64,000 nucleotides of DNA, from assembly GCA_003508835.1 (NCBI GenBank), contig PUFA01000068.1:6758001-6822000 (forward strand). Direction: 5' to 3'. A program made the position numbers and the translations under genes. The stretch's first letter is position 1; each line of letters opens with the position of its first letter. The DNA is from Eonycteris spelaea (Eukaryota > Chordata > Mammalia > Chiroptera > Pteropodidae). Positions 22,622 to 34,254 of the stretch are shown in pieces. Below the pieces are notes generated by a model. The model saw only the letters and a program-made list of their open reading frames with translations. It was not told the origin of the DNA and did not search any database.

Positions 22622-22960
22622 AAATTTTCAACAAGTATTTATTGAGACTTTAATAATAATAGCAACCAATTGTTAAGAACTTACTATATGCCAAGGATCA
22701 TGCTTACTGCTAGAGATATAAAGATATATAAAACAGAGTTCTTTTCTTTAAAGAGTTTACAGTCTATTGGGGGTGACAAGCATGACACGAATATATTACA
22801 TTCTTGTGTGATAAGTGCAAAAGTGTAGTATGTGTCAGATACAAAGGTAGCAAAGATAAAGAATTGACTTATCCCCAGGAGTGGTGGTGATGGTCAAGGT
22901 CTCTAAATAAATTGGGCTTTGATTGGTCATAGCAGAGGGAAGAAGGGGATACAAGATAGA
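22622..22960 (-). repeat. L2 LINE fragment
   Basis: 'CAACAAGTATTTATTGAGAC', 'CTTACTATATGCCAAGGATC' and 'AAAGAGTTTACAGTCTATTG' match antisense L2 well. Confidence 0.68.
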
Positions 22961-24070
22961 ATAGGGGAATGGAGCTTCCACAATTTAAAGACAGTGCCTC
23001 AATCACCTACCATTATGATTAATTAGATTTAATCCTCCAGATTAAAAGTTAGAATATATATATAATATGTATCATAGACATTTAAGCTATTCAGAACCTT
23101 TCTTTAGACATCACACTCAGGAGACACTGTTCACATTGCCTAGAAGATCTCAACTGTGAAGGAAATCAGTTTTCTTTGATCAGACTGCATACTACATAGA
23201 ACAATGCAGAATTCTCAATCCACCATAGCAGGCATTACTGAAGATGCTTTTTATGTTGACAGGCCTGGAGATGACAAAGTTATTTAAACAATTATGTTTT
23301 TTAAATAAAATCACACTTGTTTCCATTTTATTTGTACCTCAATGCTGCTATTTTAAGATGCCATTCAGTGGAATGTAGAATACTTATCCTGAAGGAAAAA
23401 TACATTTTTCTCTGTATCTATTTATAGATTCATTTAGTCGGTAATGTATAGCCAAATTGTGCTTCCTTTAAAAAATAAAGATTAACAGCAAGTCCTAAAT
23501 ATTCTGTGAAATTTTGAGGCATTCACTTGAAATGTCAGAAACACCAAACATCAGCCTGTACACTTAAGAACTCAGAAGGCTCTTATTTACTCTAAGTAAT
23601 TACCAGAAAACTCAGCAAAGTTCAATATTTTAGCAGAAAGTTACTAAGTCTCAGAACCTCATTATATGGCAACTTATCCAAAGAATGATATTTGGTCAAA
23701 AAAGACCTTGTTTGAGGATATTCATTACCACACTTTGTGGCAATATTTAGCATATTTAAATATGATGTAAAAATTTCATTTAGCTTGATATTTAAGCTAC
23801 TGTTATTCTGACAGTTGCATCCTTTTGCCTTTCTTTGACAACTGAGAATTTTTATGATATAAGTAATTTTGGTGCACATTAATTTGTCTCTAGATTTAGT
23901 GGATTTTCATAACCTGCATGGCATTCACAAAGAATTTTAGAGATGAGCTCTATTCTCAATATGCTCACTAGCTATGAAGAAAGAAATATGCAAAAGCAAA
24001 TAATATATGCATTTTTAAACTGAAGAACATTAAGAGTCTTCTGTAATTAAAAAAAAAAGCAAACACTTAC

Positions 24071-24200
24071 CAATTACATAATGTATGTACACAAAATAGT
24101 TTTTGAGATCACTGGTAGTTAAATGCACCTCTGGGCTTTCTGCATACCTCTGATACATAAGAAATGTAGCAAAATATCCAGGAAAAACACAAAGCCAGTC
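24071..24200 (-). CDS. Candidate internal coding exon (43 codons plus one base), unidentified gene
   Basis: On the minus strand an acceptor with the tract CCCCAATTATCTATCTTTAC and AAG opens 130 bases ending ATTG before GTAAGTG, a strong donor. The frame is open throughout and begins DWLCVFPGYFATFLMYQRYA, continuing to NYFVYIHYVI. It is rich in aromatic residues with two short hydrophobic stretches, too short for confident membrane spans. It starts in phase 0 and ends in phase 1, fitting 21896-21965. The reading frame stays open about 12 codons upstream of the chosen acceptor, so a longer exon using an AG near 24239 is possible but has a poorer tract. Not recognised; function unknown. Confidence 0.55.
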
Positions 24201-24994
24201 CTTGTAAAGATAGATAATTGGGGCCAAAGAGTCCATAAACTATTAACAGTTTCTATTGTTTAAGCACATTTCAGCATTACAAAGAATTAGCAGAATATGA
24301 ATATTGATAATTAAAATTATAAATGTTACATAGTCAGCACTGGTTTATATCTGTTTAAATTTGTTTAAACTAGTGGGGAGTACCTTTTTTTTGTAATTCC
24401 TGGACCTTGAGCCTCTTAAGATATTTAATGGATTTTAATAAAACATAGGGTTATAAAATTACTGAATTTATGGGTTCAGCTGCTGTGCATTTCTTCCCTT
24501 GGTAGAGCATATTCACCTGTAAGTGTATATTCTGACCATTTGTTTTGAGAGACACTAAATGAGTCAATATTGCATCAATAATTCAAGGAATAATTTAGCA
24601 GCATAATTGTATTTTATTGCATTATTGTGTTCAGCTACTTTGGTCTGAAGCATATCTCTTATAATGTAACAGTGTGATAGGGCTCTCCTTTATACAAAGC
24701 TTTGTAATTATTATTTTGAAATCACCAGAAATATAGAAAAAATATAAAGAAAAAGAGCACCATAAAAAGAATATCCAGACCACATGGCAAATTTAAAATT
24801 AAGGAAAAAAAAAAAGATGAGAGCTTCTGCTTTTTCTTTATTGCATAGATATCATCCTGCTTGAAACACTTGTTTGCCATTTGCCAGGTCTATATTTAAT
24901 TCTGAGCCCTTGCTACTGAAGTTGTGACCTCACCAGCCTAGAGCAAATTTGAAATCACTGTCATAAGAAGAACTATAAATTTAGGTTAGATAAT
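24201..24994. other. Repeat-poor stretch, possible conserved noncoding block
   Basis: No named repeat. 24540-24720 has words such as TGAGTCAATATTGCATCAAT and TTGCATTATTG that look regulatory. Not tested. Confidence 0.2.
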
Positions 24995-25175
24995 GATTTT
25001 CAAAATGCTTTTCCATTCTTTATTCCCTTGGTTCTTCATGCATATCTCATGCTTCTGATGGTATGGCTCATTTCACTTTAGTGATGAGGGTGAGGCACAT
25101 AGATGCTGTTCTTCTTGCCCCAAATTATAAGCCAGAAAAAAGGGGTCAGAGTTTAAACAAAGATCTTCTAGCTTT
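24995..25175 (-). repeat. MIR SINE
   Basis: 'TGATGAGGGTGAGGCACATA' and 'AAATTATAAGCCAGAAAAAA' parallel antisense MIR. Confidence 0.55.
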
Positions 25176-25914
25176 TTATTGTTGAATTCTTATGTTTGTA
25201 CTTGTCTAACTTGATATTCTGTGTTCAAATTGGCTCCATTAATAGAGTACATTTTGGCGTTTGGCTTTCTATGACTATTCAATAAAGACACTGTGAAAAT
25301 CCTATGGGAATATTCCAATTTTGAAAAGGGCAGATGAGTTCTTGGAGCTTTTCCCTAAACAATTTAGATGTGGTACTTCATTTCATCATGCCTGGTTACC
25401 TTTTTATTCTTGTTAGTGAAAATATAGCCCCATTTTAGGCAGAATATTTCCCCCAAAATTTCTCCCTTGGACTAGGTGTCTATTTGACAAGGGTGGTTTG
25501 AATATTATAGTTATGGACTTGATTTCTTCTCCATTAACTTTTTCCTTTTCATTCTATGCATTTGTCTTAATGTTCTTTGCCTCTTCAGCTAGAGGAATAA
25601 CTCAGAACAAAAAAGTGTTACATATGAGATATATACCAAAAGCTTAGCATTTTGATTAGTCTGAAAAATGCCTCAATTAACTTGTTTATTCTAATATATT
25701 TTGGAAAAAATGATGAAACCTTTACTAGAGCTTAAAACATGAATGCTATATTATATTTTACTATGGGGTTGCAATATTAATATTTGATCTAGAAGGTAAC
25801 ACTGGGCATGCTATGTATGAGACAGGTTTGGGTAGCCATAAAGAGTTAACAAAAATAGACTTTATACTAAAATATAAGGTTTATAGTTCTCTTTGGTTTT
25901 GATACACCATAAAT
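25176..25914. other. No feature recognised
   Basis: AT-rich. A 24-codon minus-strand stretch at about 25394-25465 has splice-like edges, but it is too short to support. Confidence 0.45.
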
Positions 25915-26065
25915 CCTTTATTCATTGTGTAGTATAGATGCCTGTTATGTGAGAGGCACTATGTTTGAGACACAGCACTGAACAAAATAAACATGATCCC
26001 TGTCTTAATGAACTTAAAAGCTAGCAGTACATGAGTATGTCACTAATCAAATAGAATTTTGTAGT
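25915..26065 (-). repeat. L2 LINE fragment
   Basis: 'GCCTGTTATGTGAGAGGCAC' and 'CACAGCACTGAACAAAATAA' match antisense L2. Confidence 0.65.
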
Positions 26066-26710
26066 CAAAGAGAGTTTGTACATATTATTACCAATATCAG
26101 GGGTGGGTAGGCTATTGTCTTTTCTTAGGAATGTTTTTTCTTATCTGATCTTTGTAATAAACTAGGACATGTAGGAAATAAGGTATTTACTTATTTTTCT
26201 TGTTTTGTTTTAACATTTTAGAGATTAATTTTCCAATGTACAAATTCACTTTCTTATTTTATAAAAATAATTAGTGAAATTTTGTCTTCTGAAAGGAAAT
26301 ATTTACATTGGAATATAATATAATAGCTAACATAGATCTAAGGTCCTGAAAAAGGGGATGTGGTTTTGACTTACAGAATTTACATAGCGAAGTTATATGA
26401 AAATATGATGTGAAACTCTAAAGCCTTTCCAAACAAAGTGTAGGTCTTGACCATGTTAATATTCCTGACCTAGCTGAGTAGGCCATAGGTGCTCATTATA
26501 TATTTGATAAATTTAGAAGAAAGCGGACACAGTATAAAGAGAAAAATGGAGTCAACGTTATTTTAAAATGTTATCACCTTTAGTGATAAAGTTTAAAAGT
26601 GCTACCTTAGTGGTGAAAATTAGGTTTCCACCAATGTGCATCTAAAGTATATGGTTTTTGTAACATACAAAGTAACTTAATTTGAAATACAGGCTAGGTT
26701 TTCTATCCCT
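26066..26710. other. No feature recognised, apart from a possible L2 tail
   Basis: 26462-26515 ('CCATAGGTGCTCATTATATA') may be an L2 3' end. The remainder is unassigned. Confidence 0.35.
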
Positions 26711-27165
26711 TGTTCCCTGTGGCGGATATTGTAGTATGCTGCCCAGATCACCACTTAAGAACTGATGCGTTTATTCAAGCATCTCACCTTCATAATTAAA
26801 GGGCTGCCAAGAGTGTTGAGTGCTAAAAACTCACATCTAAGCCTTTCTCCAGAAATTGCTATCAGTTGAAGTGAGTTGTCTCAATTAGGGTTATGGTCAC
26901 TTCCTGGGGGAAGCCTACATCAATAACTGGTTGATATTGGAAATACAATGGTCTGTTTTCCTTGCCTTAATTCAAGATAACTTTAAAGGGCTATTCTGGC
27001 TCAAGAGTTCCCCATAGGATAGCCTGAGGACTCTGTTACAGTTTCTTGCTTCTGCCAAACTTGTTTCCGCAACTGTCGTTTGAGTATATTTCCTTAAACA
27101 CTCTGCAATAAATCTTCTGTACACAAACATCTGCCTAATAGTCTGTTTCCTGAAATAGAAAAGTG
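26711..27165 (+). repeat. 5' LTR-like copy of the element above
   Basis: Starts TGTTCCCTGTGGCGGATATT; has CTCTGCAATAAATCTTCTG near its end, as expected for an LTR polyadenylation region. Confidence 0.5.
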
Positions 27166-28441
27166 TAATTTAGGATTATGGGTACTTGAAATGGTCCTAC
27201 AAATCAGACTAGGATTTTACATGGGAATTTTGAGTTAGTCACCCTCCTGGCAATCGGCAGTGCAGTGATAGAGAACTTATAGCCCCTGGCATTGTTAAAA
27301 ATCTCTGGTGATGAACTGGGATGGTAGACCATGAAAGGCAGTGCAATGATTAATACCATAATTTGGCCCTTTGGAAGGTTTTAGGGAGCAGCAGTTATAA
27401 AGACTGTGCAATTGCATAGCTCTTGCTGGGTGCTATTGATAGATTAGAAAAGATAACAAATGACTAGAGATTTTTAATCATCAACTAAAGACAAGCTGTC
27501 AAAGCCAGAGGGCCCCATTGGCAGCCTATAAAGAAACTCATCTCTAGCACCTGGAGGGCAGAAAAAGTTGAGGATCAAGTCCAGGTCTCAATTACATGGG
27601 TCATAGAGCTGCAAAAATAATTACATTCTCAAACTCAGCAAGTCTGCTATACCAAGGTCAGAATCTTGAATAAGGAGAAGTGAGATTCTGAAATTTAAAA
27701 TGAGAACATCTGGGTTAATTCACTTGAAAACTTTAAATTTCCACATTCCATGGAAACTTCTGGGCCTGCATAAAGGGCCCAACCCTATCTGTTAAAAATT
27801 TGTGCAGTTTCATTGCTTGAAGATAATGTAGAGGTCTTTGCCTTGCAGAACAGTAGACATCCACTTCAGTATCTACACCTACCTCTTCTCCTTGCTACCA
27901 AACCAACCAGGATCAAATCTGACTAGAAAAGTGCTATTTCTGTAGGAAGAAAGTTATCACACACCCGTAAAGCCCAAATGTCTAACCAACATGTACTAAC
28001 AGGAACTGGGAGACAGTTGGGTTCTGAGATGTTATGCTCAGGAAAAGATGAATTGTTACTTTAGATAAGGAAACTCTTATCTACAAATATGTATGAATAT
28101 AGGAGCATCCTCCCATAATATAAGATTTAACACTTTGGCAAGGGCTCCTGGAGATAGTTATTAGTATAAGAAGCTATGAATGTTCTTGGAAAGTTGGAGA
28201 CAAATGAAACAGAAATGCCATGAAAAATGGTGGAAAAATGATCAAATGGCTTAGAGCCAGGGGCATACTAGAGTGAATAGGGTACATAAGACCAGAAGAT
28301 AGCAAACAGGGGAATGGAGGACACCACATTTACCAAGGAAATGATTGCTGCCTTAATGAGTAACAAGCAACACTGAGGAGCTCCAGTCAAGAGTGGCCCT
28401 GAAAGAGAGCAATAAGTATCCTTATAAGAAAAACTGCTGGT

Positions 28442-28461
28442 GGTGTGTGTGTGTGTGTGTG

Positions 28462-28539
<78 letters not shown>
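28442..28539. repeat. Compound (TG)n(TA)n microsatellite
   Basis: TG repeats with one GGTG interruption (28442-28475) run into about 32 uninterrupted TA units (28476-28539). Open frames across it are simple-sequence artefacts. Confidence 0.95.
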
Positions 28540-28543
<4 letters not shown>

Positions 28544-28762
28544 TTATTCACTTTATTTACCTTAGTGACCCAAGGTAAGAATATATATGGAATCTTGAGC
28601 AATAGAAAATAGCTTTGTTGGTTGTTCAGGTGCTTGAAAGAAAACTGGAAGATAAAAACAAAAAAAATTCTAAGGTAGGTCCCAGGAAAAGATACAAACA
28701 GGAATCCTAGAGGAACTGTTTCCATATGGAATGAACCTACTATATAAAGTGGATCCAAGCAG

Positions 28763-29207
28763 AAAAACAAGTGGACACTTTGGGCTACCACCCAGATCCC
28801 ACTTTAGAGCTATGAAATTCCTTTCCACATCTTTCTGAATGGTTGCTGGCTTATGGCTGGTAGTCTAGGGATTTCTGTCTGCCGAAGGGTAATATTTTGC
28901 CCAAATTCACCAACTCTTCCTCGGGGCAGCCTGTATTCGATGACTGGTCAATATGGGATATAAAAAAGGTCTAGTCTTTTGCTTTGATTCAGGTCCAAAC
29001 TAATGGGCCAGACCATCTCACAAGCTATTTTAGGATCATCTGAAACCTCTGTTACAACTGCATCACAGTTTAACTTCTCCCTCTGTTCAGTTCTGCTCTT
29101 TTCCGCCCCTTTACAAATACCGTTTCCAGGAGTACATCCCCCAAATGCTCAAGCATAGAAATCTTAGTACCTCAGAGCCTACTTCCTGGAGAATGTGACT
29201 GAAGACT
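28763..29207 (+). repeat. 3' LTR-like copy of the element above
   Basis: Similar to 26711-27165 in order and length; the AATAAA position is degraded. Confidence 0.5.
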
Positions 29208-29245
29208 ATTTCTCTTATAACTTGCTACTATCAATTTATTTAGTA

Positions 29246-29708
29246 TGTATGATTGACAGAATAATGACCCCTCCCACCAAATGTCTACATCCTAATCTTC
29301 AAGACCTGTAAATATGTTATCTTACATGGCAAAAGGGACTTTGCTAATGTGATTAAGAATCCTGAAATAGAATATCCTAGGTTACCTAGCTGAATTCAAT
29401 GTAATCACAAAGATCCTTATAATAAGGAGGCAAGAAGGTTGTAGGCAGAAGGAGTTGGGATAATGGAAGCAGAGTTTGAAGTGATATGCTTCAAAGATGG
29501 GGGAAGGGACCACAAGCCAAGGAATGAAGGGAGCTTCTGGAAGCTAGAGAAGAAAACATTATCCCTTGAAATCTCCAGAGGGAACACAGCCCTACTAAAA
29601 GCTTGATTTTAGACTTCTGACCTCCAAATACTTAATAGAATAAATTTGTATTGTATTAAGCCACTAAATTGGTGATAATTTGTTACTGTAGCTATAGGAA
29701 ACAAATAT
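29246..29708 (+). mobile_element. MLT1-type MaLR LTR
   Basis: 'TGTCTACATCCTAATCTTCA', 'GGACTTTGCTAATGTGATTA', 'GAATAAATTTGTATTGTATT' and 'AAGCCACTAAATTGGTG' follow the MLT1 consensus across its length. It starts about 40 bases after the preceding LTR element. Confidence 0.75.
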
Positions 29709-30714
29709 GATATGACACTATATTTTGCTTTGAAATTCATTCAACATGTCTATATTGGTTAATTCATAGTTATTCTGTGGTCAAATTAGAGAAAATACAC
29801 ATATGACATTAAGTGTATCATATATCTTTCTCCACTCTAATGTATAAGATGCTTTAAAAAATCAGACTACAGGATATATAGCTCAGCTCTTCATTACTTA
29901 TTACATTCTGTGATACTTTTTTCACATAAATAAGTGTAGTTCTCACTGCTGTAAACTGATGCTTTTGACTTAGGCATAGATATATCATGAAGTTACTGTC
30001 TATTAAAGAAAATACAAAAGAAATTTAGATTTTTGTTGCTGTTGTCTTGTGGTAGGGTGGGTTTTAGGAAAAAAGTAGCAATAACAAATTTGATTTTAGA
30101 AGTTTAAGTTTGAGGTGCTTACTTGCCATTGAGGAACATGAAGAAAGGATGTTTGGAATAGGGGATTTTGGAGAAGAAATAGTTCATTTATAGAGGCTGT
30201 GTCTGATGCCAGATGTTGTTTTTCACACAGCGTGATGTGCTTGGCTTATGATAAGCACAGAGAGTTTATTTTGTGGCTGACTCTAAATACTAATGGACAT
30301 TTCAGTGGTTCCAAAGATCTCTTAAGTTCATGTTTTTATATAAAGAAAAATCGCCTTTGTTCAGTCAGATTGAAATAGAATAAGAACCAGATACAAAGAC
30401 TATGAGCATGTTTCCTATTGGTAGAAATAAATCATGAGCAAGTTTTAGATCAGTCTTGGCTCATATGCTAACTTTCTGCTCCCTTTTTGTGAGTTGTGAT
30501 ATCTTGTGCCATGATTAGATATTAAGTTCTTGAGAGATATGAGAGATGAATTGTGATGCCTAGTATAAAACAGCAAATTAATGAGTTTAACCAGAAACTA
30601 ATTTAAATAAATTCATTAAAGAATTATTTGACTCATAGTAGGGGAATAAAATAACACTACATAGTCCTAGGTACAAGGTACTCATGCCAAATGTGCTTAC
30701 TACAATAAGAAAAT
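29709..30714. other. No feature recognised
   Basis: No named repeat. A minus-strand open stretch around 30119-30205 has a donor-like edge but a poor acceptor. Confidence 0.4.
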
Positions 30715-30751
30715 ATGTGTGTGTGGTGTGTGTGTGTGTGTGTGTGTGTGT
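30715..30751. repeat. (TG)n microsatellite
   Basis: TG run with one GG interruption; it explains the His-Thr-rich minus-strand frames here. Confidence 0.92.
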
Positions 30752-30884
30752 ATTTGTTTGATAATACCGAACATATACTAAGGAACAAAAGAAAGACTGA
30801 ACGACTTGATCGAGGTCTGTAGAGTCTGAAAGATTGCAATAGTCATTTAATACTGGGGCATAAATTATCTTGAATGTCAGACCA

Positions 30885-31022
30885 GTGCTTCTCATACTTG
30901 AATGCACATGTGAACCACCTGGGTATTTTGTTAAATTGTGGATTCTGATTTCATAGGTCTGAGATGGGGTCAGAGGTTCTATATTTCTTACAATCTTCAA
31001 GGTGATAATGATGCTGCTGGTT
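30885..31022 (+). mobile_element. MER5A-like hAT relic
   Basis: 'CAGTGCTTCTCATACTTGAA', 'GAACCACCTGGGTATTTTGT' and 'GGTGATAATGATGCTGCTGG' match MER5A; the last 10-15 bases are lost. Confidence 0.75.
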
Positions 31023-31089
31023 TATGGACACAAAATAAATCCACATAGCAAAGAGTTAAATGGCTTAAGCTTTTTATGAGTAATAGATA

Positions 31090-31275
31090 TTTGTGGATAT
31101 TTATTAAACACTTTATATGTGTTGCTCAGTGAAAATTTTGATTATTTTTGACAATATTTAAATTATCCCCATTTCGTAGACTGAAAAGCTATGTGAAGAA
31201 AGTCATATAAAGTAGTATTAAGCACAGAGCCCACAATTCTTGACTTCTTATGTTTTACCCATAAGACTAAATTAC
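31090..31275 (-). repeat. MIR SINE
   Basis: 'TTATCCCCATTTCGTAGACT' and 'CACAGAGCCCACAATTC' parallel antisense MIR. Confidence 0.55.
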
Positions 31276-31819
31276 TTCTCAATTTCATGCTGTGTGAATA
31301 ATAACCCAAAGCCATAAATTTTCTTTAATCTCTAGTTATATATTATTTAAAATTCTCTTCACATAGCCCATATCTTTATATTTGTAACTCATATCCCAGC
31401 ATTTGACATAAAAAGACTCATAATTACTTCTGTAAGTCTCATTTAGTATTAATTAACAGGGCAACCATTAATTTTATATGCCAGAAATTGTGATCCATGT
31501 TGGGGAAGATATACTAATATTACATATACAATTTGTCTATAAAAAATTTAAATTCCAGTTGGAAGAAACAGACTGAAATATATGAAACAAATGGTATGTA
31601 ATTAAATTCTATGCTATAGCATAGAACAAGTATTGGACACAGAGTTAAAAGATGTAGCCAGGCAAATTATGAATATGTCTAGACATGAGATTTGAGAATG
31701 AGTTGCATAATTGTTCTGAGTCTCTATTTCCTCACTGGTTAAAGAAAGATAGTATTAACAATATTATAAAGAATAATTATAAGGAATAATTAGAAAACAT
31801 ACATAAATGCCTACACTAA

Positions 31820-31995
31820 AGAGAGGCAGTATAGAGTAATGATTAAAGGCATGGACTTTGGCACTAGATGACCTGACTTTATAACCCCGATTTTGGTATT
31901 TACTATCTGTGTGACCTCAGATGAGTTCCTTAACCTCTATGTGGCTCAGTTTTCTCATTTAGAAAATGAAAATAGTAATAATAGCCAGACACTTC
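31820..31995 (+). repeat. MIR SINE, well preserved
   Basis: 'GAGGCAGTATAGAGTAATGA', 'CTATCTGTGTGACCTCAGAT' and 'GGCTCAGTTTTCTCATTTAG' match MIR from near its 5' end. Confidence 0.8.
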
Positions 31996-32436
31996 TGTGT
32001 ACAAAGAGAAGTTAAATGTATAATTCATTACACAGTATATATTATGAGTATGGTTATAAATATAAGAAATGTATATTGTAAATATGTTACATATAGTACA
32101 TATTACAAAATATATATTATATGAATATATTATAAGCATCTATTATATTTATATATAAATATAAATAGATGAAAACAGTATTGGGCGCATAAAAAACGCC
32201 ATATGAGTGTTCACTCTCATGTTTTCCATGGTAGGAATTCAATACATATTTGCTACTAACTACTATCAATTTAAAATAGGAAGCTTGAAGAAGAGATCAG
32301 AATAGGCTCCAATAAAAGCAAAGATTTAAAAATAGAAGGACTTGCTTTCATAATCACAAAATCACAGTCCACAAGGATATATTTATTTAAACCCATAAAC
32401 CTGTAAAATAAATTTCTTGTTTTTGAAAGCTAAAAT

Positions 32437-32556
32437 GAAAGAAAGAAGGAAGGAAGAAAGGAGGGAGGGAGGGAGGGAGGGAGGGAGGAAGGAAGGAAGG
32501 AAGGAAGGAAGGAAGGAAGAAGGAAGGAAGGAAGGAAAGAAAAAGAAAAAGAAAAC
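32437..32556. repeat. (GGAA/GGGA)n purine microsatellite
   Basis: About 120 bases of pure purine tetranucleotide repeats (GAAG, GGGA, GGAA, then GAAAAA). All purines lie on one strand. Confidence 0.95.
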
Positions 32557-32584
32557 CATAAGCTATAAGGTTCTAGACACCTGA

Positions 32585-32715
32585 GGTAAACAAGATAAAG
32601 CAAAGGTAAATAAGATCTCAGTTTGATAGCGAGTCAAATATTTAAGCAAATATAGGTTGTTCAGTGCTATCAATGATCTATCAGAGATAAATGTAAAATA
32701 TACTGAGGATCACCA
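32585..32715 (-). repeat. L2 LINE fragment
   Basis: 'AAGCAAAGGTAAATAAGATC' and the following sequence resemble antisense L2; weak. Confidence 0.4.
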
Positions 32716-32739
32716 GGAAAAATGTCATTCTGGAAAGTC

Positions 32740-32868
32740 ATATTAATGTATTCAACAAATATTAATAAAGTTACTAATGTAAGTCAAATACTGTGCTATA
32801 TAGGCCCTGGGGAATAAAAAAGTAGGTAAGAAAATGCCCTTCCACATAGAATTTATATTCAAAAGACT
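32740..32868 (-). repeat. L2 LINE fragment
   Basis: 'GTATTCAACAAATATTAATA', 'AAATACTGTGCTATATAGGC' and 'CCTGGGGAATAAAAAAGTAG' match antisense L2. Confidence 0.62.
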
Positions 32869-32869
32869 G

Positions 32870-33338
32870 TTGATATAAGGACATCCAAACCTGTAGAGAA
32901 TTTTTATGAGAGTTTATTTGAGCCAAACTGATGATAGCGCTGGGAAGGAAGGTCTCAAGTGCTCCAGAAAATGACAGTTTTGCAGTTTCTTTTGTACATT
33001 TGGAATTAAGGAGGAAAAGTAAAAATTACAGGAAGGTGGAAGAAAGCAAGGCGGGGACTGGATTACAGGAGAGTGAACAAAATTATGTGCTTTCTTGAGG
33101 GTGGTTGCACTTCTCAGGGGTCTAAAAAGGAGTCATTTCAAAAGTGTATTCACCTAGATGAACAAGAACAATGAACAGAGCTTGCTTAAGGCAAATAGAA
33201 GGCTTTTACTGAAGAAGTTATAGACCTGGGACTTCACTACCCACCTTGACCTGCTTAGTTAGGAATTTATGGTCAGATGACCCTACGAGGTTACTTTCAG
33301 TGAACTTGAACATACCCCATTTTTAGTCCACAAGATGA
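32870..33338 (-). mobile_element. Probable solitary LTR
   Basis: 'GAGAGTTTATTTGAGCCAAA' and 'CTGATGATAGCGCTGGGAAG' near one end match the antisense polyadenylation region common in endogenous retroviral LTRs; the rest is unique. Boundaries are approximate. No internal genes. Confidence 0.5.
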
Positions 33339-33399
33339 TAGTATTCAAGTTGAATCTTGAAGGATGAACAGAGTCCACATGAAAGTATAGAGGCTGATA

Positions 33400-33515
33400 G
33401 TTGCTTTATATTATTATTAGAGGACTATCTACTTGCCAAGGGCTCTCAGCAAAGACATTATCAGGGCTGGGACTAGATGCAAGTCAAATAGTCTTGCAGT
33501 ATTTTCCCACAATAT
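33400..33515 (-). repeat. MIR SINE fragment
   Basis: 'CTACTTGCCAAGGGCTCTCA' and 'ATCAGGGCTGGGACTAGATG' parallel antisense MIR. Confidence 0.4.
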
Positions 33516-34254
33516 TCTATTGTGGTCAGAGGCAACATAGTGAAGGGGATTGAACTGTGCTGCACCTAGATCACTAAGTACTTTGACATAGTTAGCCTTT
33601 GAACTGATTTCTGCATGTCATTTAGAGAGAGAAATGACTTTTAGAATCATTGTTTACCTGCTATCCCTTTAAATAGGAAAAAAAAAAAGTTCTTCACAAT
33701 GAACATGTTTATGTGGCATGCAAATATTGAACATGCATTTTGTATGTTTTGGAATTAATTTAACTGAATTTATATTGGGGATTTGGGGAATGCAGGGCAT
33801 CACAACAAGTTGGGAAAGTTTGAGCTCAGCCCAGCTAGAGTTGGTTAGTACTGAGTTAGCAGGACCAATCTTGTGCCCTCCTGCAAAATTTTTCTTCTCA
33901 AATAATGCTTGGAACAGGTTACAGCCTAGGCTTCCTGCTGAATGTTGAAGATGTTCCTGCTGTTCTTTCCCACTGAGTCATCAAGAGAGATTTTGATTGA
34001 TATTACATATGCATCAAGGAAATGTGCTGTGGCAAGGAACCTAATTTATCCTCCGATTTCTGACCAAACAGTGTGATTCACTATTCTTTCTAGTGGGAAG
34101 TGATTAAAATAGTCCTTGGTTGTAGAGAGCTATTGCGAGTTCTACTTGCTTTTGGGGAATGTAAGTAGGTACAGAATCTTTAAGAGAAAGCTATAGAAAA
34201 TATTCTTGTCTGGGAATCCTACCTCTATTAGTAACTGAAACTGGATAGAAAATG
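33516..34254. other. No feature recognised
   Basis: Nothing supported beyond a possible MIR start near 33528. Confidence 0.4.

Larger units (their letters stand above)
21966..24070 (-). other. Presumed intron with two L2 relics
   Basis: It lies between candidate exons. L2 relics occupy 22130-22450 and 22622-22960. From 22961 to 24070 I see no named repeat; a minus-strand open stretch at 23622-23879 has no credible splice sites. Confidence 0.4.
26711..29207 (+). mobile_element. Probable LTR retrotransposon, LTR-internal-LTR
   Basis: Two similar, about 450-base segments in the same orientation (26711-27165 and 28763-29207) flank about 1.6 kb of other sequence. Shared marks include 'CCCAGATC', a 'GTTGATATTGG / GGTCAATATGGG' pair, and an end like 'GTCTGTTTCCTG / GCCTACTTCCTG'. 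The 5' copy has an AATAAA. After the 5' copy, 'GGGTACTTGAAATGG' resembles the start of MaLR/ERVL internal regions. The size fits a MaLR-type element. No intact gene remains; a TG/TA microsatellite has grown inside. Confidence 0.5.

Noticed and set aside
23622..23879. 85-codon minus ORF near the candidate exons
   Set aside because: No usable donor at its 3' side and the phase does not fit between 24071-24200 and 21896-21965.
28387..28791. 134-codon minus ORF with Ile-Tyr and His-Thr repeats
   Set aside because: Produced by the TG/TA microsatellite and flanking LTR-element interior.
30587..31000. 137-codon minus ORF
   Set aside because: Spans a TG microsatellite and a MER5A relic.
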